Positions 22,255-34,844 of a stretch of DNA of 64,000 nt are shown piece after piece. The stretch's first letter is position 1. Each line of letters starts with the position of its first letter. This DNA is from Phymorhynchus buccinoides. Its lineage: Eukaryota > Mollusca > Gastropoda > Neogastropoda > Raphitomidae. The DNA lies in contig CM065695.1 of the NCBI GenBank assembly GCA_017654935.2, positions 37,233,188 to 37,297,187 of the forward strand, given 5' to 3'. The position numbers and the translations under genes are program-made. The notes beneath the pieces are model-generated. The model had not been told where the DNA came from. It was given only the letters and a program-made list of their open reading frames with translations, and did not search any database.

Positions 22255-22580
22255 TATTGTTAGAAATTCGGGACTTTCTTGGTGTTGCACTGCCTCCAGG
22301 ATCCATGGGTGCATGCAGTGAACAAAGCATTTGCCTGAACTTCCCATCACAACCCTTGCTAAAATGGTCATTTTAAGAGCAAAAAGAGCATGAGAAGAGC
22401 CCTGTCTTCAGGCAGACCACTGCCTGAAAGAGCATCAAATTGCCTGAATTCAGGCTTCAGGCAGACCTACATGCACCCCTGAGGATCGTTCCCACCATCT
22501 TTATATACATAGATCTACTAATGCCCCATATGTGTCTGTTCCAGACCGAGGACGTCAAACAGATTTCCTTCAACCAGCAA
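22255..22580. repeat. Dispersed repeat I (host of a nested MITE), copy 1
   Basis: GGGACTTTCTTGGTGTTGCA ... AGGATCGTTCC ... ATCTTTATATACATAG ... CCCATATGTGTCTGTTCC matches 56200-56600. The two copies are broken by different insertions: a family D MITE here, a retroelement-like insert there. The repeat itself is unclassified. Confidence 0.7.
22304..22481 (+). mobile_element. MITE family D (GGGTGCATG ends), copy 1
   Basis: Ends CATGGGTGCATGCAGT and CTACATGCACCCCTG; 6-bp duplication AGGATC at 22298-22303 and 22482-22487. The unoccupied site, with one AGGATC, is preserved at 56233-56238. Core sequence (TTGCCTGAACTTCCCATCA, CAGGCAGACCACTGCCTGA) is shared with 56720-56870 and 62219-62388. Confidence 0.92.
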
Positions 22581-22880
22581 GGTTTACAAAATGACACCAA
22601 CCAGCCAGTGTAATCTGGCTGACATAAATTATTCCCAAACATTGGCCTGGGAGCAAGCAGCAACCATCACCAGGCAAGATACTAAGCAATTAATTAAGGC
22701 CCGCTTTTTTTTTTAAAAGGGGGGGGGGGGAGAAAGAGAGAAAAATGGGTAACCATCCATCTCACAATTCATCCCGACAGTTATGACAGTTATGGGTGGC
22801 CCGCTGTCATCTCTCAGCCTATTTATGGAGTGCCGCTTACTAAAAATGGATGCATAGTGTAACTGGATGTCTTAATTTAA

Positions 22881-23410
22881 AGGGGCACCCTGACGGATAC
22901 CTTTTTGTTATTAACACTTCGAGATCACCAGGAAAACACCCTTTACAGAGATCTCAACACCCACTTTGCTCTGGTTTCCTATAAATCAAACCGTCAAATC
23001 AGCGATTCCTCCTTGGCGGAGGTGCTGGAAGTCAGATTCTTTCAGTGAAAGAGAAGACATGTGCCTTCTCTTTTCTAATGGCTGCCTGAGTTGCACGAAA
23101 TGTCCACAATACAAGCCTTTTTATACAGTTTTTATACAGCTTACCAAAAGGAATTTCGCTCACAGTCACAACAAAGGAAATAGCTTCCCTTTTTTTTTTT
23201 AATGCACTACAAAGAAGAAAAAGCTTCAACCACTCTCAGTGGCCTCCACCCACCCAGTCCAAAATGGCTTCTCTCTCCGGCAACTCCGCCATGAAGGAAT
23301 CGACGTTTTTAGGAAACCAGAGCAAAGTGAATGTTCCGATCCTTGAAAAGGCTGTCTTTCTGGTGACCTCGACATGTTTCTTGCAAAAACTCATCCGTCA
23401 GGGTGCACCT
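22881..23410. mobile_element. TTAA-flanked MITE with long inverted ends
   Basis: Ends AGGGGCACCCTGACGGAT and ATCCGTCAGGGTGCACCT, bounded by TTAA (22877-22880 and 23411-23414). Imperfect inversion continues for about 150 bp on each side (for example CACTTTGCTCTGGTTTCCTA in the left arm and TAGGAAACCAGAGCAAAGTG in the right). Non-coding. piggyBac- or Kolobok-type mobilisation is inferred from the TTAA target. Confidence 0.85.
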
Positions 23411-23414
23411 TTAA

Positions 23415-24003
23415 GCAAAACAAAAGGGATGGGATGGGGAAGGGAGGAGGGTTGGGAGAAGGGGGGGGGGGGGGTACCTCTAAAAGGACAGGCACTCTCT
23501 TAAAAAGTCCACACTTTTTCTTCTTCTTCTTCCTTTTTATTTCTTTTTGACAAAAACGCAAATTTGTCTCCCCATAAATACCACTACAAGTTCCTAACCC
23601 ATGTCTTTTTATTCATCTGTTCAGGTTTACAATGGCCATTACCCTTCAAAACTAACAAGGGAGAGCAGAATAATCATGTCTAGATAATTTATGATAATGG
23701 GTCTAGCATACACTTACACGGAGCGTTGTCCTATAAATAATATTTAAGATATGTGTCACTGATTTTCTATTCTTTGCACCATCCGGATTAACACAGTGTC
23801 ATGTCTGACACTGACAGCGATGTTGACTCTTCAACCAAAGAACTGTCTAGTAGTTGTAAAGTAGTATCATGGCCTGCTGTGTGTGAATTTCTGATGTGCA
23901 TATTGATCATTCTTTTTTCTGTCCTCAGTCCCGGAGGGAACCGAGACCGTTCAAAATGACCCGATACTGTGTGTCTGAAAAAGACTCACTATATGATATG
24001 ACT
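23415..24003. other. No recognised feature
   Basis: A G run at 23460-23474, then non-repetitive sequence without coding signal. Confidence 0.5.
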
Positions 24004-24007
24004 TTAA

Positions 24008-24164
24008 AGGGCCAGCCACACATCCACTAAAATCGCACGACTGTATGATACAATACGATTCGATCATGTGATCTCAAAAAACAAAATGTGATTGGCGCAT
24101 CGAGATCATGTGATCGAATCGTATCGTACAGTCGTGCGATTTTAGTGGACGTGTGGCTGGCCCT
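24008..24164. mobile_element. Near-perfect foldback MITE, 157 bp
   Basis: Arms of about 65 bp run from AGGGCCAGCCACACATCCAC to GATCATGTGATCTC and return as the reverse complement to GTGTGGCTGGCCCT, with only a handful of mismatches around a 27-bp loop. TTAA precedes the left end; the right flank reads TCAC, so a TTAA target is suggested but not proven. Confidence 0.88.
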
Positions 24165-24202
24165 TCACCTTGGTTCTTATTGTTTTCAATCAGTCTTTCT
24201 CT

Positions 24203-24420
24203 CAGGGCTCCCAGGGACAAAAATTTTGGGGTCTATGAAGCACTAGGATTCTCAAGGACCCTCTAAAAGAATGTGCAGGGGGTCCCAGGGATGCACTAGA
24301 AAATTTCTTGTTAGCATTCACAATGCCACTGGGACCCTCTATCCCGCCTCTAGGACCCTCTATACTGTAAGTGAAGGAGTCCCTGGGACCCCTTGTTTTG
24401 CGGGACGATTGGGAGCCCTG
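24203..24420 (+). mobile_element. MITE family B, copy 2
   Basis: CAGGGCTCCCAGGGAC to GATTGGGAGCCCTG, 218 bp, nearly identical in the middle to 4162-4379. Flanks TCTCT (24198-24202) and TCTCC (24421-24425) match at four of five positions. Confidence 0.85.
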
Positions 24421-24598
24421 TCTCCATTAGCATAACCTGCCCATGAACAGAAACATGTTCAAAATTAATTCTTACAGAAACCAGAGAGACAGACAGAGAA
24501 GAGGGAGAGCAAAGACAAGGACAGACAAAGTCCAATAATTATCATCTAAAAATATAACTACCTCACCAGCCCCTCCTTCCTCTTCTCTCCCCACCCCC

Positions 24599-24676
24599 TC
24601 TCTCTCTCTCTCTCTCACACACACTCACTCACACACTCACCAGCCCCTCCTTCCCTCTCTCTCTCCCCCCCCCCCC

Positions 24677-24725
<49 letters not shown>

Positions 24726-24916
24726 ACACACACACACTCACTCACTCACTCACACACACACACTCACTCTCTCTCTCTCTCACACACACACTCACTCACT
24801 CACACACACACACACACTCACACACACACACACACTCACTCACTCACTCACACACACACTCTCACTCTCTCTCTCACACACACACACACTCTCTCACACA
24901 CACACACACTCACACA

Positions 24917-24957
<41 letters not shown>

Positions 24958-24977
24958 ACACACACTCACACACACTA
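24599..24977. repeat. (CT)n / (CA)n mosaic microsatellite
   Basis: Almost 380 bp built of CTCT, CACA and CACT blocks and one C run at 24665-24677. A unit beginning CTCACCAGCCCCTCCTTCC occurs twice (24563 and 24636). Confidence 0.95.
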
Positions 24978-25213
24978 CTGATAGTGATAGCATTTGCCAG
25001 TGACATTTTCTTCCATAGAAACTCTCTTGCCACAACACAACATACAGGCAAAACCAATATTTTAAAAGCAAACTAGCCAGGCGTATCTTAGTTCTTACAA
25101 TTACCATACAATGTAATACATAAATGTAATACTAACCAAACTTACACATACTTTGCATACTTCTTTGTGGGCATGCATGTATGTTCTGACACCATAATAA
25201 ATTAATAATACAG

Positions 25214-25381
25214 TACAGTGGAACCTCCCTTATAAGACTCCCTGCCACATAAGACCTACCTCTCTGAGACAATAGCCCTTCTTTGTAAGTATTAAAATAA
25301 AAATACCTCCCTTATAAGACCCCTCCCTTATAAGACCCCTCCCTTATAATACCTGATTTTTATAAGGGAGGCTCCACTGTA
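25214..25381. mobile_element. Mariner-type MITE family J (CAGTGGAACC), copy 1
   Basis: TA, then CAGTGGAACCTCCCTTATAA, and at the other end TTATAAGGGAGGCTCCACTG, then TA. The centre has repeats of CCCTCCCTTATAAGAC. A second copy is at 35319-35479. The TA target fits Tc1/mariner. Confidence 0.88.
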
Positions 25382-25402
25382 GTAAGAGCACTTATACAGG
25401 CG

Positions 25403-25421
25403 GGGGGGGGGGGGGGGGGGG
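25403..25421. repeat. Homopolymer G tract
   Basis: A run of G of about 19 bases. Confidence 0.93.
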
Positions 25422-25911
25422 AATGAATGACAAAATATCTCGAGTGCAAGATGCAGTGGTTTTATTTTTAAGTATGTGTGCAACTATCGCTATGAATCAG
25501 GACAGTAAGCTCCACCACCCATCCACCTTCCACAAAAAAAAATCACACAAAAATCCCCATCCCTGAACACCTGCCAATAAGTTCTTTGGCACCAATCGCA
25601 CAATGGGATCAGCGCTGCACATGTCATGAACACTCCAAGCACCGCCCCTTATGATAATGCACAATGTTCCACTTCTTCCCAGACAACAGTTAAACACCAA
25701 AATACAAGTGTTGTCAAACAATGATCAAAGAGGAGTTAGGTGCAAAACTTTATTTTTAAAAAAAAATTCAAAGGTCAGTCCTCTATTACTAACTAGTGTT
25801 AGTATAATATGGTAAAACTGCAAAAACAATCACAATGTCTTTATAAATTAAAATTTTATTTTTTCTTAAAATCTTCAGTCATCAGGGTAGGTTTGTTACT
25901 GTTAGAGCTTT
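25422..25911. other. No recognised feature
   Basis: No gene, splice-flanked frame or repeat seen. Confidence 0.5.
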
Positions 25912-26220
25912 TTAACCCTCTTGCATTTATTCCGCCCAAAACTACCCAGCTGGAAGTTGCCTCTGTGTATTCAAGCTGCCCAATACGCCTGTATAGCTTG
26001 CCCCCACTCTGAGATCTCCTCTGATGACATTTCCATCACCCACTAAGTTCTGGCTTGTTATACACACACTATGAAGGAGCTTCTCACTTGCAATGATGTG
26101 ATAGTAATTGTATGGAGCTCTATGTGCTTCAAAGGACAGATTTTCCTGAAAATGTGTGAAAGAACCTGAACACTAGAAGAAGGGTTTTTTCTGTAACAAA
26201 TGTGAATGCAAAAGGGTTAA
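25912..26220. mobile_element. TTAA-flanked MITE (CCCTCTTGCATTTATT ends)
   Basis: TTAA at 25912-25915 and 26217-26220. Ends CCCTCTTGCATTTATT and TGAATGCAAAAGGG are inverted with few mismatches. A separate sequence family from 8319-8566 but with the same kind of ends. Confidence 0.7.
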
Positions 26221-26445
26221 TGTTAATAATAGAGATGTTTACTAGAACGTTATAAAATTGAACCTGCATGAGAATAACTTTTTGTGTGCTGATATAGGTG
26301 TGTTAGAAACATTCAAAGTGAAAGAGCATACATACGCTTGTGCACGCTGATATGAGTGGTGTGCACACATGTATCATGTATGTAAGAGTTTATGTGTTTG
26401 TGTGTGAGCGTGCGAGCGTGTGTGAGTGATGAGAGAGAGAGACTG

Positions 26446-26668
26446 CAGTGATGTCCCGAGGCCCCGGTCATAGGCCATTGACCTATTAAAACTGAAAATG
26501 TCCTATTGTGTTCTCCCCTGTCAGGACAAATATCTTATTAAAACAACAATAGCATGCTTTGCCTTATTGATTTAGAACTGCAAGAGCCAGGACATTGTCC
26601 TATTGATTTCTCTTATCTCGGGACAGTTTGTTCTACTGTATCACTTTTCAATCCTCGGTACACCACTG
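26446..26668 (+). mobile_element. MITE family C, copy 2
   Basis: CAGTGATGTCCCGAGG to CCTCGGTACACCACTG, the best-preserved ends of this family. It lies in GA-rich sequence, so its target duplication cannot be read. Confidence 0.85.
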
Positions 26669-26744
26669 AGAGAGAGAAAGAAAGTAAAACTAAAACTAAA
26701 AAAAAAACAATTTCCTATGTGCACACATGCATGCATGCGTGTGT

Positions 26745-26785
26745 GTGTCGTGTCAAGTCAAGTCAAAAATTTATTTCCAGATGGA
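26745..26785 (-). repeat. LINE 3' tail fragment
   Basis: On the minus strand: CCATCTGGAAATAAATTTTT followed by GACTTGACTTGACACGAC, a short AATAAA-bearing end with a GACTT repeat tail. Confidence 0.45.
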
Positions 26786-26786
26786 A

Positions 26787-27014
<228 letters not shown>

Positions 27015-27204
27015 ATATAGAAAGAAAGACAGAGATATTTTCCATGTGCATGCATGACCTGACATGGAACAAGACCAGGGCACATAGTTAAGTGACATTG
27101 ACAAGCCGATAGACATAAAGATCACACCACCCACATGTCAACAATGATGGAAAAGACAAATATGTCCCCCGGCCTCCCTCACCTTCCCCCTTCTCCCCCC
27201 TCCA

Positions 27205-27677
27205 AACACACACACACACAGAATCACATCACATACATATCACACACACAGAGAGAATCACATCACATACATACCACACACACAGAGAATCACATCACAT
27301 ACATACCACACACATACACACAGAGAATCACAACACATACATACTACACACACGCACACAATCACATTACATACATACCACACACACACAAAGAGAATCA
27401 CATCACATACATACCACACACACACACACACACAGAATCACATCACATACATACCACACACACATACAGAATCACATCACATACATACCACACACAGAGA
27501 GAATCACATCACATACATACCACACACACGCACGCACACACACAGAGAATCACATCACATGCATACCACACACACACACACACAGAGAGAATCACATCAC
27601 ATACATACCACACACACTCACAGAGAATCACATCACATACATACCACACACACACAGAGAATCACATCACTTACATA

Positions 27678-27728
<51 letters not shown>
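27205..27728. repeat. AATCACATCACATACATACC minisatellite with CA tracts
   Basis: About fourteen units, each made of AATCACATCACATACATACC followed by a CA/CACAGAGA tract of variable length, 28-48 bp per unit, ending in a pure CA run at 27677-27727. Confidence 0.95.
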
Positions 27729-27730
<2 letters not shown>

Positions 27731-28271
27731 CAGCTACATTGTCACAATTTGCTGTCCAGAACATTTGTGTCTTGAGATTGATGAGTGGGCGTGTGGAGTG
27801 GTGTTGAGGTAATCTGTTTGAATTGACATGTTGCCTTGCTTTCAACCCGGATTGACATGCATTATCAAACACCACCACCAAACAATTCTCCGTAAACAAA
27901 TAGCGTATAAACAGGATTCAAGAAAAGGCAGGTCAGTATGACAAAAACAAAAAAAAGAAAACAAGATGACAAAGCCATATTAACGATATTCCTAGTTCAC
28001 TGTCACAAAGAACAAAACAAAACCAAGAATCATCGGATATCTTGGGGTGTTTTCTTTGGGGGGGGGGGGGGTTATGCACACACCCTCAGATTTTCGGATT
28101 GAACATTCTCACTGAGTGAGATGCAACATTCTGTCATTATCAGGAAAGGGCTAGGGTTAGGATCACCGATCAGCCGAGGATGATTTTCTTAAAAACTGAC
28201 TGAAGCAGACTTTGAGATTGAGGGCCGTAAACTATGAGGGGTGTGTGTCTAAAGTACAAATTTGCCAAACC
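27729..28271. other. No recognised feature
   Basis: Contains a G run at 28059-28070 and one TAGGGTTAGG near 28152; no gene. Confidence 0.5.
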
Positions 28272-28480
28272 TAAACACGGGAATTTGCTGAGACACTGTT
28301 TCAACAAGCACAGCTTAGTTGGAAACTCAACTGATAGTGATAGATGTGATTTCTGTGATTGAACAAAAAGCCAATACTCTCAGCTAATCAGAATCATTCA
28401 CGCAAAAACTGACACAATGGACCTCATTATCAAGGCGTGGAGCACGATCAGGCCAAATTTAATTTCAACTGGTCTGGACA
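28272..28480. repeat. Diverged dispersed repeat (pairs with 832-1110)
   Basis: Blocks GGGAATTTGC, TTTCAACAAGC, CTGTGATTGAACAAAAAGCC and CAATACTCTCAGC follow the order of the 0.8-1.1 kb copy. Unclassified. Confidence 0.5.
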
Positions 28481-28977
28481 GTACTTTAGCAGCTATGACG
28501 CGTCCCACATTCTGTTCACACACACACACACTGACACAGACAAGAGAAAGAGAAGGCCCTCGTTCCAATTCCAATGCACTACCATTCTCATGGAAATGGG
28601 ACTACCAAAAAATTGGACAAAATTTCTCCCATCCAGGTGCAGTGTTCTCCGGATTACCCTGTTCAAGATTCCTGTGCACACGCGAAATTCAGACAGTAAT
28701 CTCATAAGTACCATCAACTTTATTTAGTTAGGTTAGGGTTAGGCCTTAGGGATAGGTTTAGGGTCAATTTAGTGTTGAATACACAAAAAATAAAATTTGA
28801 TGGTACGTCATGGTCGATTTCGCGCATGCGTGGGAATCTTGAGAACAAATCCATTTTGAGAACGTCACACCTGGCTTGCAAACCCACTTTTTAAAGAAAT
28901 CCATGTAGATATTAAATCAGACAAAACAGCAAAAAACGGAGGAGAGGCCAACCTCGCAAGAGCTGGAGGCGGGACAC
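28481..28977. other. No gene; TTAGGG-like patch at 28727-28765
   Basis: Only a degenerate telomere-like patch (GTTAGGTTAGGGTTAGG) is notable. Confidence 0.5.
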
Positions 28978-29214
28978 CCCCAATCGTCCCACAAAACAAG
29001 GGGTCCCAGGGACTCCTTCACTTACAGTATAGAGGGTCCTAGAGGAGGGATAGAGGGTCCTAGTGGCATTGCAAATGGGAGAGGGTCCTTGTGGCATTGC
29101 AAATGCAAAAAAAAATTCTAGTGCATCCCTGGGACCCCCTGCACATTCTTTTAGAGGGTCCTTTAGAATTTTAGTACTTCATAGACCCCCAAATGGGGGT
29201 CCTTGGGAGCCCTG
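28978..29214 (-). mobile_element. MITE family B, copy 3, left end lost
   Basis: Reverse-oriented: ACAAGGGGTCCCAGGGACT through AGGGTCCTAGAGG to TTGGGAGCCCTG. The CAGGGCTCCC start is replaced by GGACACCCCC, and a GAGGGTCCTNGTGGCATTGC block is internally duplicated. It adjoins a LINE ORF2 fragment. Confidence 0.8.
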
Positions 29215-29338
29215 ACCCTGGCAGAACTAGAGAGGGAAGGAACCAGCTGGAACAGCATTGAGCGAGTTGCCCAGAACCGAGTAAGATGGCGGAGTGTTGT
29301 TGATGGCCTATGCTCCACAGGAGGCAACGGGCCGAAGT
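29213..29338 (+). pseudogene. LINE ORF2 C-terminal fragment
   Basis: Reads LTLAELEREGTSWNSIERVA then QNRVRWRSVVDGLCSTGGNG and a stop. The R-x-R-W-R-x-x-V-x-G-L-C-S pattern before a stop is the classic C-terminus of many non-LTR reverse transcriptases. Only about 40 residues remain. Confidence 0.7.
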
Positions 29339-29408
29339 AAGCAAACAGCAATACTGTGATTATACCTACAGATGAATAGTAAATACACAAGCCGTGCACG
29401 AGCAAGAC

Positions 29409-29826
29409 TACCGTAAAAACTGGACTGTAAGACACACCTGTATATAAGACGCATCCCTTAAATTGACAAAACATTAGGTATGTATTCACATATAAGCCGC
29501 ACCAATTTATAAGCCGCAGAGAAAATTGTATGTGCACAAAGCAACACAAATATAGAAATTTTCCTATCAGAACACGAGTATGTTATGCTCTCAGAGTCAG
29601 ACACATTAACTTAGAGATTTGAATCTATTGATTACCAAAACCAGTTTTGAGTCTAAAGAAGCTCAGAATAGGCTGAAAAATCTGGCCAGAAACAGATTTA
29701 TAATCATACTGATAAATGTAGAATGGGAGAAAGAAAAAACCCACAGATAAGCCGCATCAGTCTATAAGCCACATGGGTCAAAGTTGAGGAAAAAAGTAGT
29801 GGCTTATAGTCCGGCATTTTACGGTA
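29409..29826 (-). mobile_element. MITE family G, copy 2, uninterrupted
   Basis: TACCGTAAAAACTGGACTGT to TATAGTCCGGCATTTTACGG plus TA. It is the empty-site reference for the nested insertion at 10467-10717 (GAGTCTAAAGAAGCTCAG, one copy of the target). A number of GCGGCTTATA-type steps are visible (as TATAAGCCGC). Confidence 0.88.
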
Positions 29827-30232
29827 ATGCTAAAACTGACAACATTAGGATAGAGTCCTTGTCACTCAAAACTAATAACAACCAATATGAACAGAACCAT
29901 GTTCCTGATCTTTTACTGTGAGGTTGCTTCAACTGTTCAAGGTGAAAAATTAAAAAAACGGATTAAAATATTTATTCTAGGAAGAACTCAACTGTATTGT
30001 CTAGATACATTGCTTTTTTTTTTTTTTTTACTACCACAAACTTTATTAAGTATCACCCCTCCTCCCCCATTTACAACTGTGCTCTTCACTGCCAACCCTT
30101 CCTCCTACACACATCATGTATCTTTTTCTTTTACAACTGAAAGGGTGGCACAAGAAATGTCAAAACTGCCACGTTCATCCCTGATGTTGTAGGAATGTCA
30201 ACACTGACAAGTTCCATCAAACAAGTCACATT

Positions 30233-30234
<2 letters not shown>

Positions 30235-30272
<38 letters not shown>

Positions 30273-30300
30273 GTGTGTGCGTGTGTGTGTGTGTGTGTGG
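30235..30300. repeat. (TG)n microsatellite
   Basis: TG repeats with a few CG interruptions. Confidence 0.95.
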
Positions 30301-30356
30301 TTGCATGGTGTGTGGTGTGAGTGTGTGTGTGTAAAAGGAAGGGACAAGCATTCAAC

Positions 30357-30570
30357 TTAACCCTTTCATCGCCAGCCAAACATTGCCATTAAATTTACCT
30401 GGGTAGAGATCAAAATCCATCTGCAGTATTGGGGATTGTTCTGTGACCATACTTCCCAAAACTAAGACAATAGGGTCTTTGGATAATAGACTCCAATTTG
30501 ATGCCGTTTAGTGACATAGGTGTTAAATCACTGTGGTGCTAAAATGCAACTTTGGCGGTGAAAGGGTTAA
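30357..30570. mobile_element. TTAA-flanked MITE family F, copy 2
   Basis: TTAA CCCTTTCATCGCCAGCC to TTGGCGGTGAAAGGG TTAA, about 206 bp. Internally close to 8323-8562 but 35 bp shorter. Confidence 0.87.
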
Positions 30571-30835
30571 AAGGAAGAATTTAGGTAGTGAATGCCTATG
30601 TTGCAACTTGAAGTAGTTGTCTGTTGAACACATTTTTTTCAACACAACAAAAATGCTTTAGGTTGACAAAGGAGTAAACTAACAACAAGTCAGTTCTGAT
30701 TGAGTATAAAGGAGGGAAATACAATAATGTCTTGAGAAAGAAGGGCAGTGCATCAAAGAAAGAATAGTCAAAGAGGAGATACATCAACATCCCTTTGCTT
30801 TTTACAACCAATCTTCACACATAACCAGACCTGTT

Positions 30836-31060
30836 TACCCCCTATACAAGTCTTGAGTAGTCTGGATAGCTGAAATGAGTAGTTTTGGTGGAAAATGTGT
30901 AGTTTTCTTCATTAAACCATCAAACAATGTTCACTGAAAATAAGTACTTCAACTTAAAGTAGTAATCAAGAATTAAAGAGCATTATTTTCAATTTTGAAG
31001 AGTAGTAGAGGTCCAAATTGAGTAGAATACTACTCGAAAAGAGTAGAGTAAACAGGTCTG
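30836..31060 (+). mobile_element. MITE family A, copy 2
   Basis: CAGACCTGTTTACCCCC to GAGTAAACAGGTCTG with an exact 6-bp duplication CATAAC at 30830-30835 and 31061-31066. The interior repeats GAGTAGT and AGTAG motifs; about 225 bp. Confidence 0.92.
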
Positions 31061-31181
31061 CATAACCAACCATCACCCAGAGGTTCACATTGTTGCACCC
31101 GCGCATTTAGTTAAAATGACATGTTTACACCTTGCAATGCGCCTGTCTGGCGCATGCCAACCATTAAGCATGTGTGGAGAG

Positions 31182-31182
<1 letters not shown>

Positions 31183-31263
<81 letters not shown>
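31183..31263. repeat. (GA)n microsatellite
   Basis: Pure GA, about 80 bp. Confidence 0.97.
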
Positions 31264-31266
<3 letters not shown>

Positions 31267-31529
31267 AACGATCAACGGAAATGTAATGATCAAGGCCATC
31301 TGCCCATGTCATATAGGGAAAAGGGGGAGGGGAATACATAAAAAGAGAAGAAAAAAGAAGCAATAAATAGCATACACATAAGTTATCAAAACAACATAAT
31401 TATTACCAAACATGGAACAACATTATACCATTGCAGTAACAAAAGTCAACAGTCTAAAAACACACACATGCGCAGAATGGACAACTTCGTTAATAAGAAT
31501 AACCGTAAATTAGCAACTATACACTCAGC

Positions 31530-32248
<719 letters not shown>

Positions 32249-32324
32249 TTTTAAAGGTTTTGTAGGCATACACACTTGCATGGTCTTTGTAGATCTACAA
32301 CTACATGACTTATGAGCTAAGTTC

Positions 32325-32350
32325 CCACCCCCCATCCCCCCCCCCCTCCC

Positions 32351-32391
<41 letters not shown>
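32325..32391. repeat. C-rich tract with a run of about 36 C
   Basis: CCCC runs broken by T and AA. Confidence 0.95.
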
Positions 32392-32770
32392 TATCTCTTC
32401 TCTCTCTGCCCCATATATGCCAAATACTAACTTGACTTTTTATAGCAATAAATTTAAAGTTCTGTTCACACACTCCCAATCCCATACATGTGTATGTTCA
32501 GTGTTTCACGGACACACACACACACACGCCTACATGCATATGATAATGTATTGTATTGAAATTTAGGTTTAGTAACACATTAGTAGCCCATCACTATACT
32601 TTTTAAAAAATGACCCCTCAATTTTCTGTAGTCAGGGGTCATATGACTCATTGAAGTTTGAAAACAATCTGAAGCTCTTCATCACCCCTGCCTCCCAACT
32701 TTCTTAGCCTTTCCTACCCCCCACTACTCCGCTCATTTTACACAACTTCTGTTTGATCCATACCCCTCTG

Positions 32771-32807
<37 letters not shown>

Positions 32808-32902
32808 CTGCCTAACTATCACAGTAGTTGAAAAGGAAGTTGTTTATCTCGTTTAAACTATAAAAAAAAATCCACCTAACAGTGATAGCTTTGAGAGCAT
32901 AC

Positions 32903-32903
32903 C

Positions 32904-32942
<39 letters not shown>
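32903..32942. repeat. Homopolymer C tract, about 40 bp
   Basis: An uninterrupted C run. Confidence 0.95.
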
Positions 32943-32944
<2 letters not shown>

Positions 32945-34840
32945 AACTACCCCCACCATAGCCATTCAAATACCCCGAAGGCATTATACATAACCGGGTT
33001 TCTTTCAGGGTTTCGCTACCTTCTCTTCCTCTACCTTCCTCAGTGTTTCCATTTCTTTTTTTCTTCTTTTTTAAACTGATCCACTTCAACAAATACCAAG
33101 AATAATAGGGGCTCACGGGGCTGGTAGTGACTACACAATAATACCCTTCCTCTCCCAGGTGTTTTTTTCTTCATGTTTTTTTATTCGGTCGCCCTACAAA
33201 AGCCGCCTCAAGACCTAGAAGTTGAGACGTGTTTGATTGCCGGGTTTAAATTTAGCTCCAGCCTTCAGGCTGGGGGTATTTTTAGCCCAGGCTTTTTGCA
33301 AGTCAGTCGCCCTCAGCCACAAGATCTACAGGCAGAACAAGCAATTTACCTGGAGAAGAAAGGGGGGGGGGGGGGGGGGCTGGGGGGGGGGGAAGGGTGT
33401 AACTGTAAGTGTAAGGGGGGTGGGGAAGAAGAAGGGCAGTCAGCCAAGCTTGCAAAAGCCGCATTACAAGTGACAGACTGTGTGAGGTACAACCGCCACT
33501 GGCATAGTGTACAGATGAAGGGTTAAAAGAGGGGGGAATGAATAATAAAATAAACACATTTTTGAAATTATGTTGTGGGGGTAAGTTGAGGAGTTTAGTT
33601 AGGGGTGGGGTGGGGAAGGTTTGTGAAAGGACGGTGTGTGTGTGTGTGTGTGCGTGCGTGCATGTGTACCGCTTGCATGCGCATGCTTGTGTGAGCCTTC
33701 AGTTATTTATATATTTAGGAAACTTATATAGTGCATTACCTTAAAGCTCAATGCGCTTTACAAGTGTATTGTGCCTGAATGTGTGTGTGTGTGTGTGGTG
33801 GGGGGGGGGGGGGGGGGGTGTACTGATACCCGAGTGCATGCACATATATGCCAGGCATGAAAACTACTGTTCCAAAAACGATTTTTTTCAGCCGAGAAAT
33901 CCTTCCACACGGATTTTCAGCTAACAACTCGATGCATCATTACATGCGTTCTCGGCAGACGCCATCTTGGAAATGACAACGGCGGAAGAGCAAAAAGGCA
34001 CGAAATTAAGAATGTGCTATGTACAGATAATTTTGGTTCGGTTTTTTTGGTGTCTTTTTTTCGACCGAGATTTTTTTTTCCGGCGTAGATCGCCCGATTT
34101 CGAAAAAAATAATCGTCGGAAACAGCAGAGCTGTTTTCATGCCTCATAAGATATGCTTTTGCGTGTATGAATCTCAATGTGTATTGTGCCTGAATAGTAT
34201 GTCTGTGTGTGCATGCGCATGCATGAGAGTTTATATATGAGCTGTATGTGCAAATGCACAAATCTTACTACAAGTACAAGAGAGCACAATTGTGTGTTGT
34301 TTGTGTGCTTTAATAAACAGGTAAATTTATATATTTATTCAGGACATTTCTGTAACACGTAAATATTCACTAAGCTGCAAGCGCTTTGCAATTGCACTAA
34401 ATTACTCATATGAAACCACAGAAGTCCTTGTCCAATTGGAGTGAGAGAAAGTAAAATGTGAATTATACATTACATCCCAGTCTGGTTTTCACTACAATTT
34501 TCTCGTCATCATACTTCAAACTCTCGCTTTCACCAAAATACATCACAAGAACACCTGCTTATCACTTGTGCATTTTCACAGTCCAAATTCACACAAAAAA
34601 TTATGTTTACACACGTGCACACACACACATACATTTACACACACACATACACACACACACACATATGCATGCACGCACACACACACACAGAAGAAAATCC
34701 TCCAATGAACAACAGTTTAAAAAAAATTGTAAATCCTCCCACAAATGTGACAGGCACATGTATGCCAATGAAGTTAGCTACCAACAAATGATGTGTACAC
34801 ATTAGAAAACTTTCCCATGAACCGAAATACAGAAACAATT
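32943..34840. other. No gene; G runs, short TG tracts and one LINE tail
   Basis: G runs occur at 33362-33390 and 33799-33818. At 33700-33775 the minus strand reads GTAAAGCGCATTGAGC...GCACTATATAAGTTTCC, a common LINE 3' end; 34318-34400 is similar. CGGTCGCCCTACAAAAGCCG and a related AGTCGCCCTCAGCC at 33187 and 33305 look like internal copies of one sequence. Nothing coding is supported. Confidence 0.5.
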
Positions 34841-34844
34841 TCTA

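Noticed and set aside
27135..27812. Open frame of 225 codons on the plus strand rich in His and Thr
   Set aside because: It is a read-through of the CA/AATCACATC minisatellite, with no splice sites or domain.
33173..33526. Plus-strand open frame of 117 codons
   Set aside because: It includes a G run and an internal near-duplication (GTCGCCCT...); no splice context or recognisable motif.
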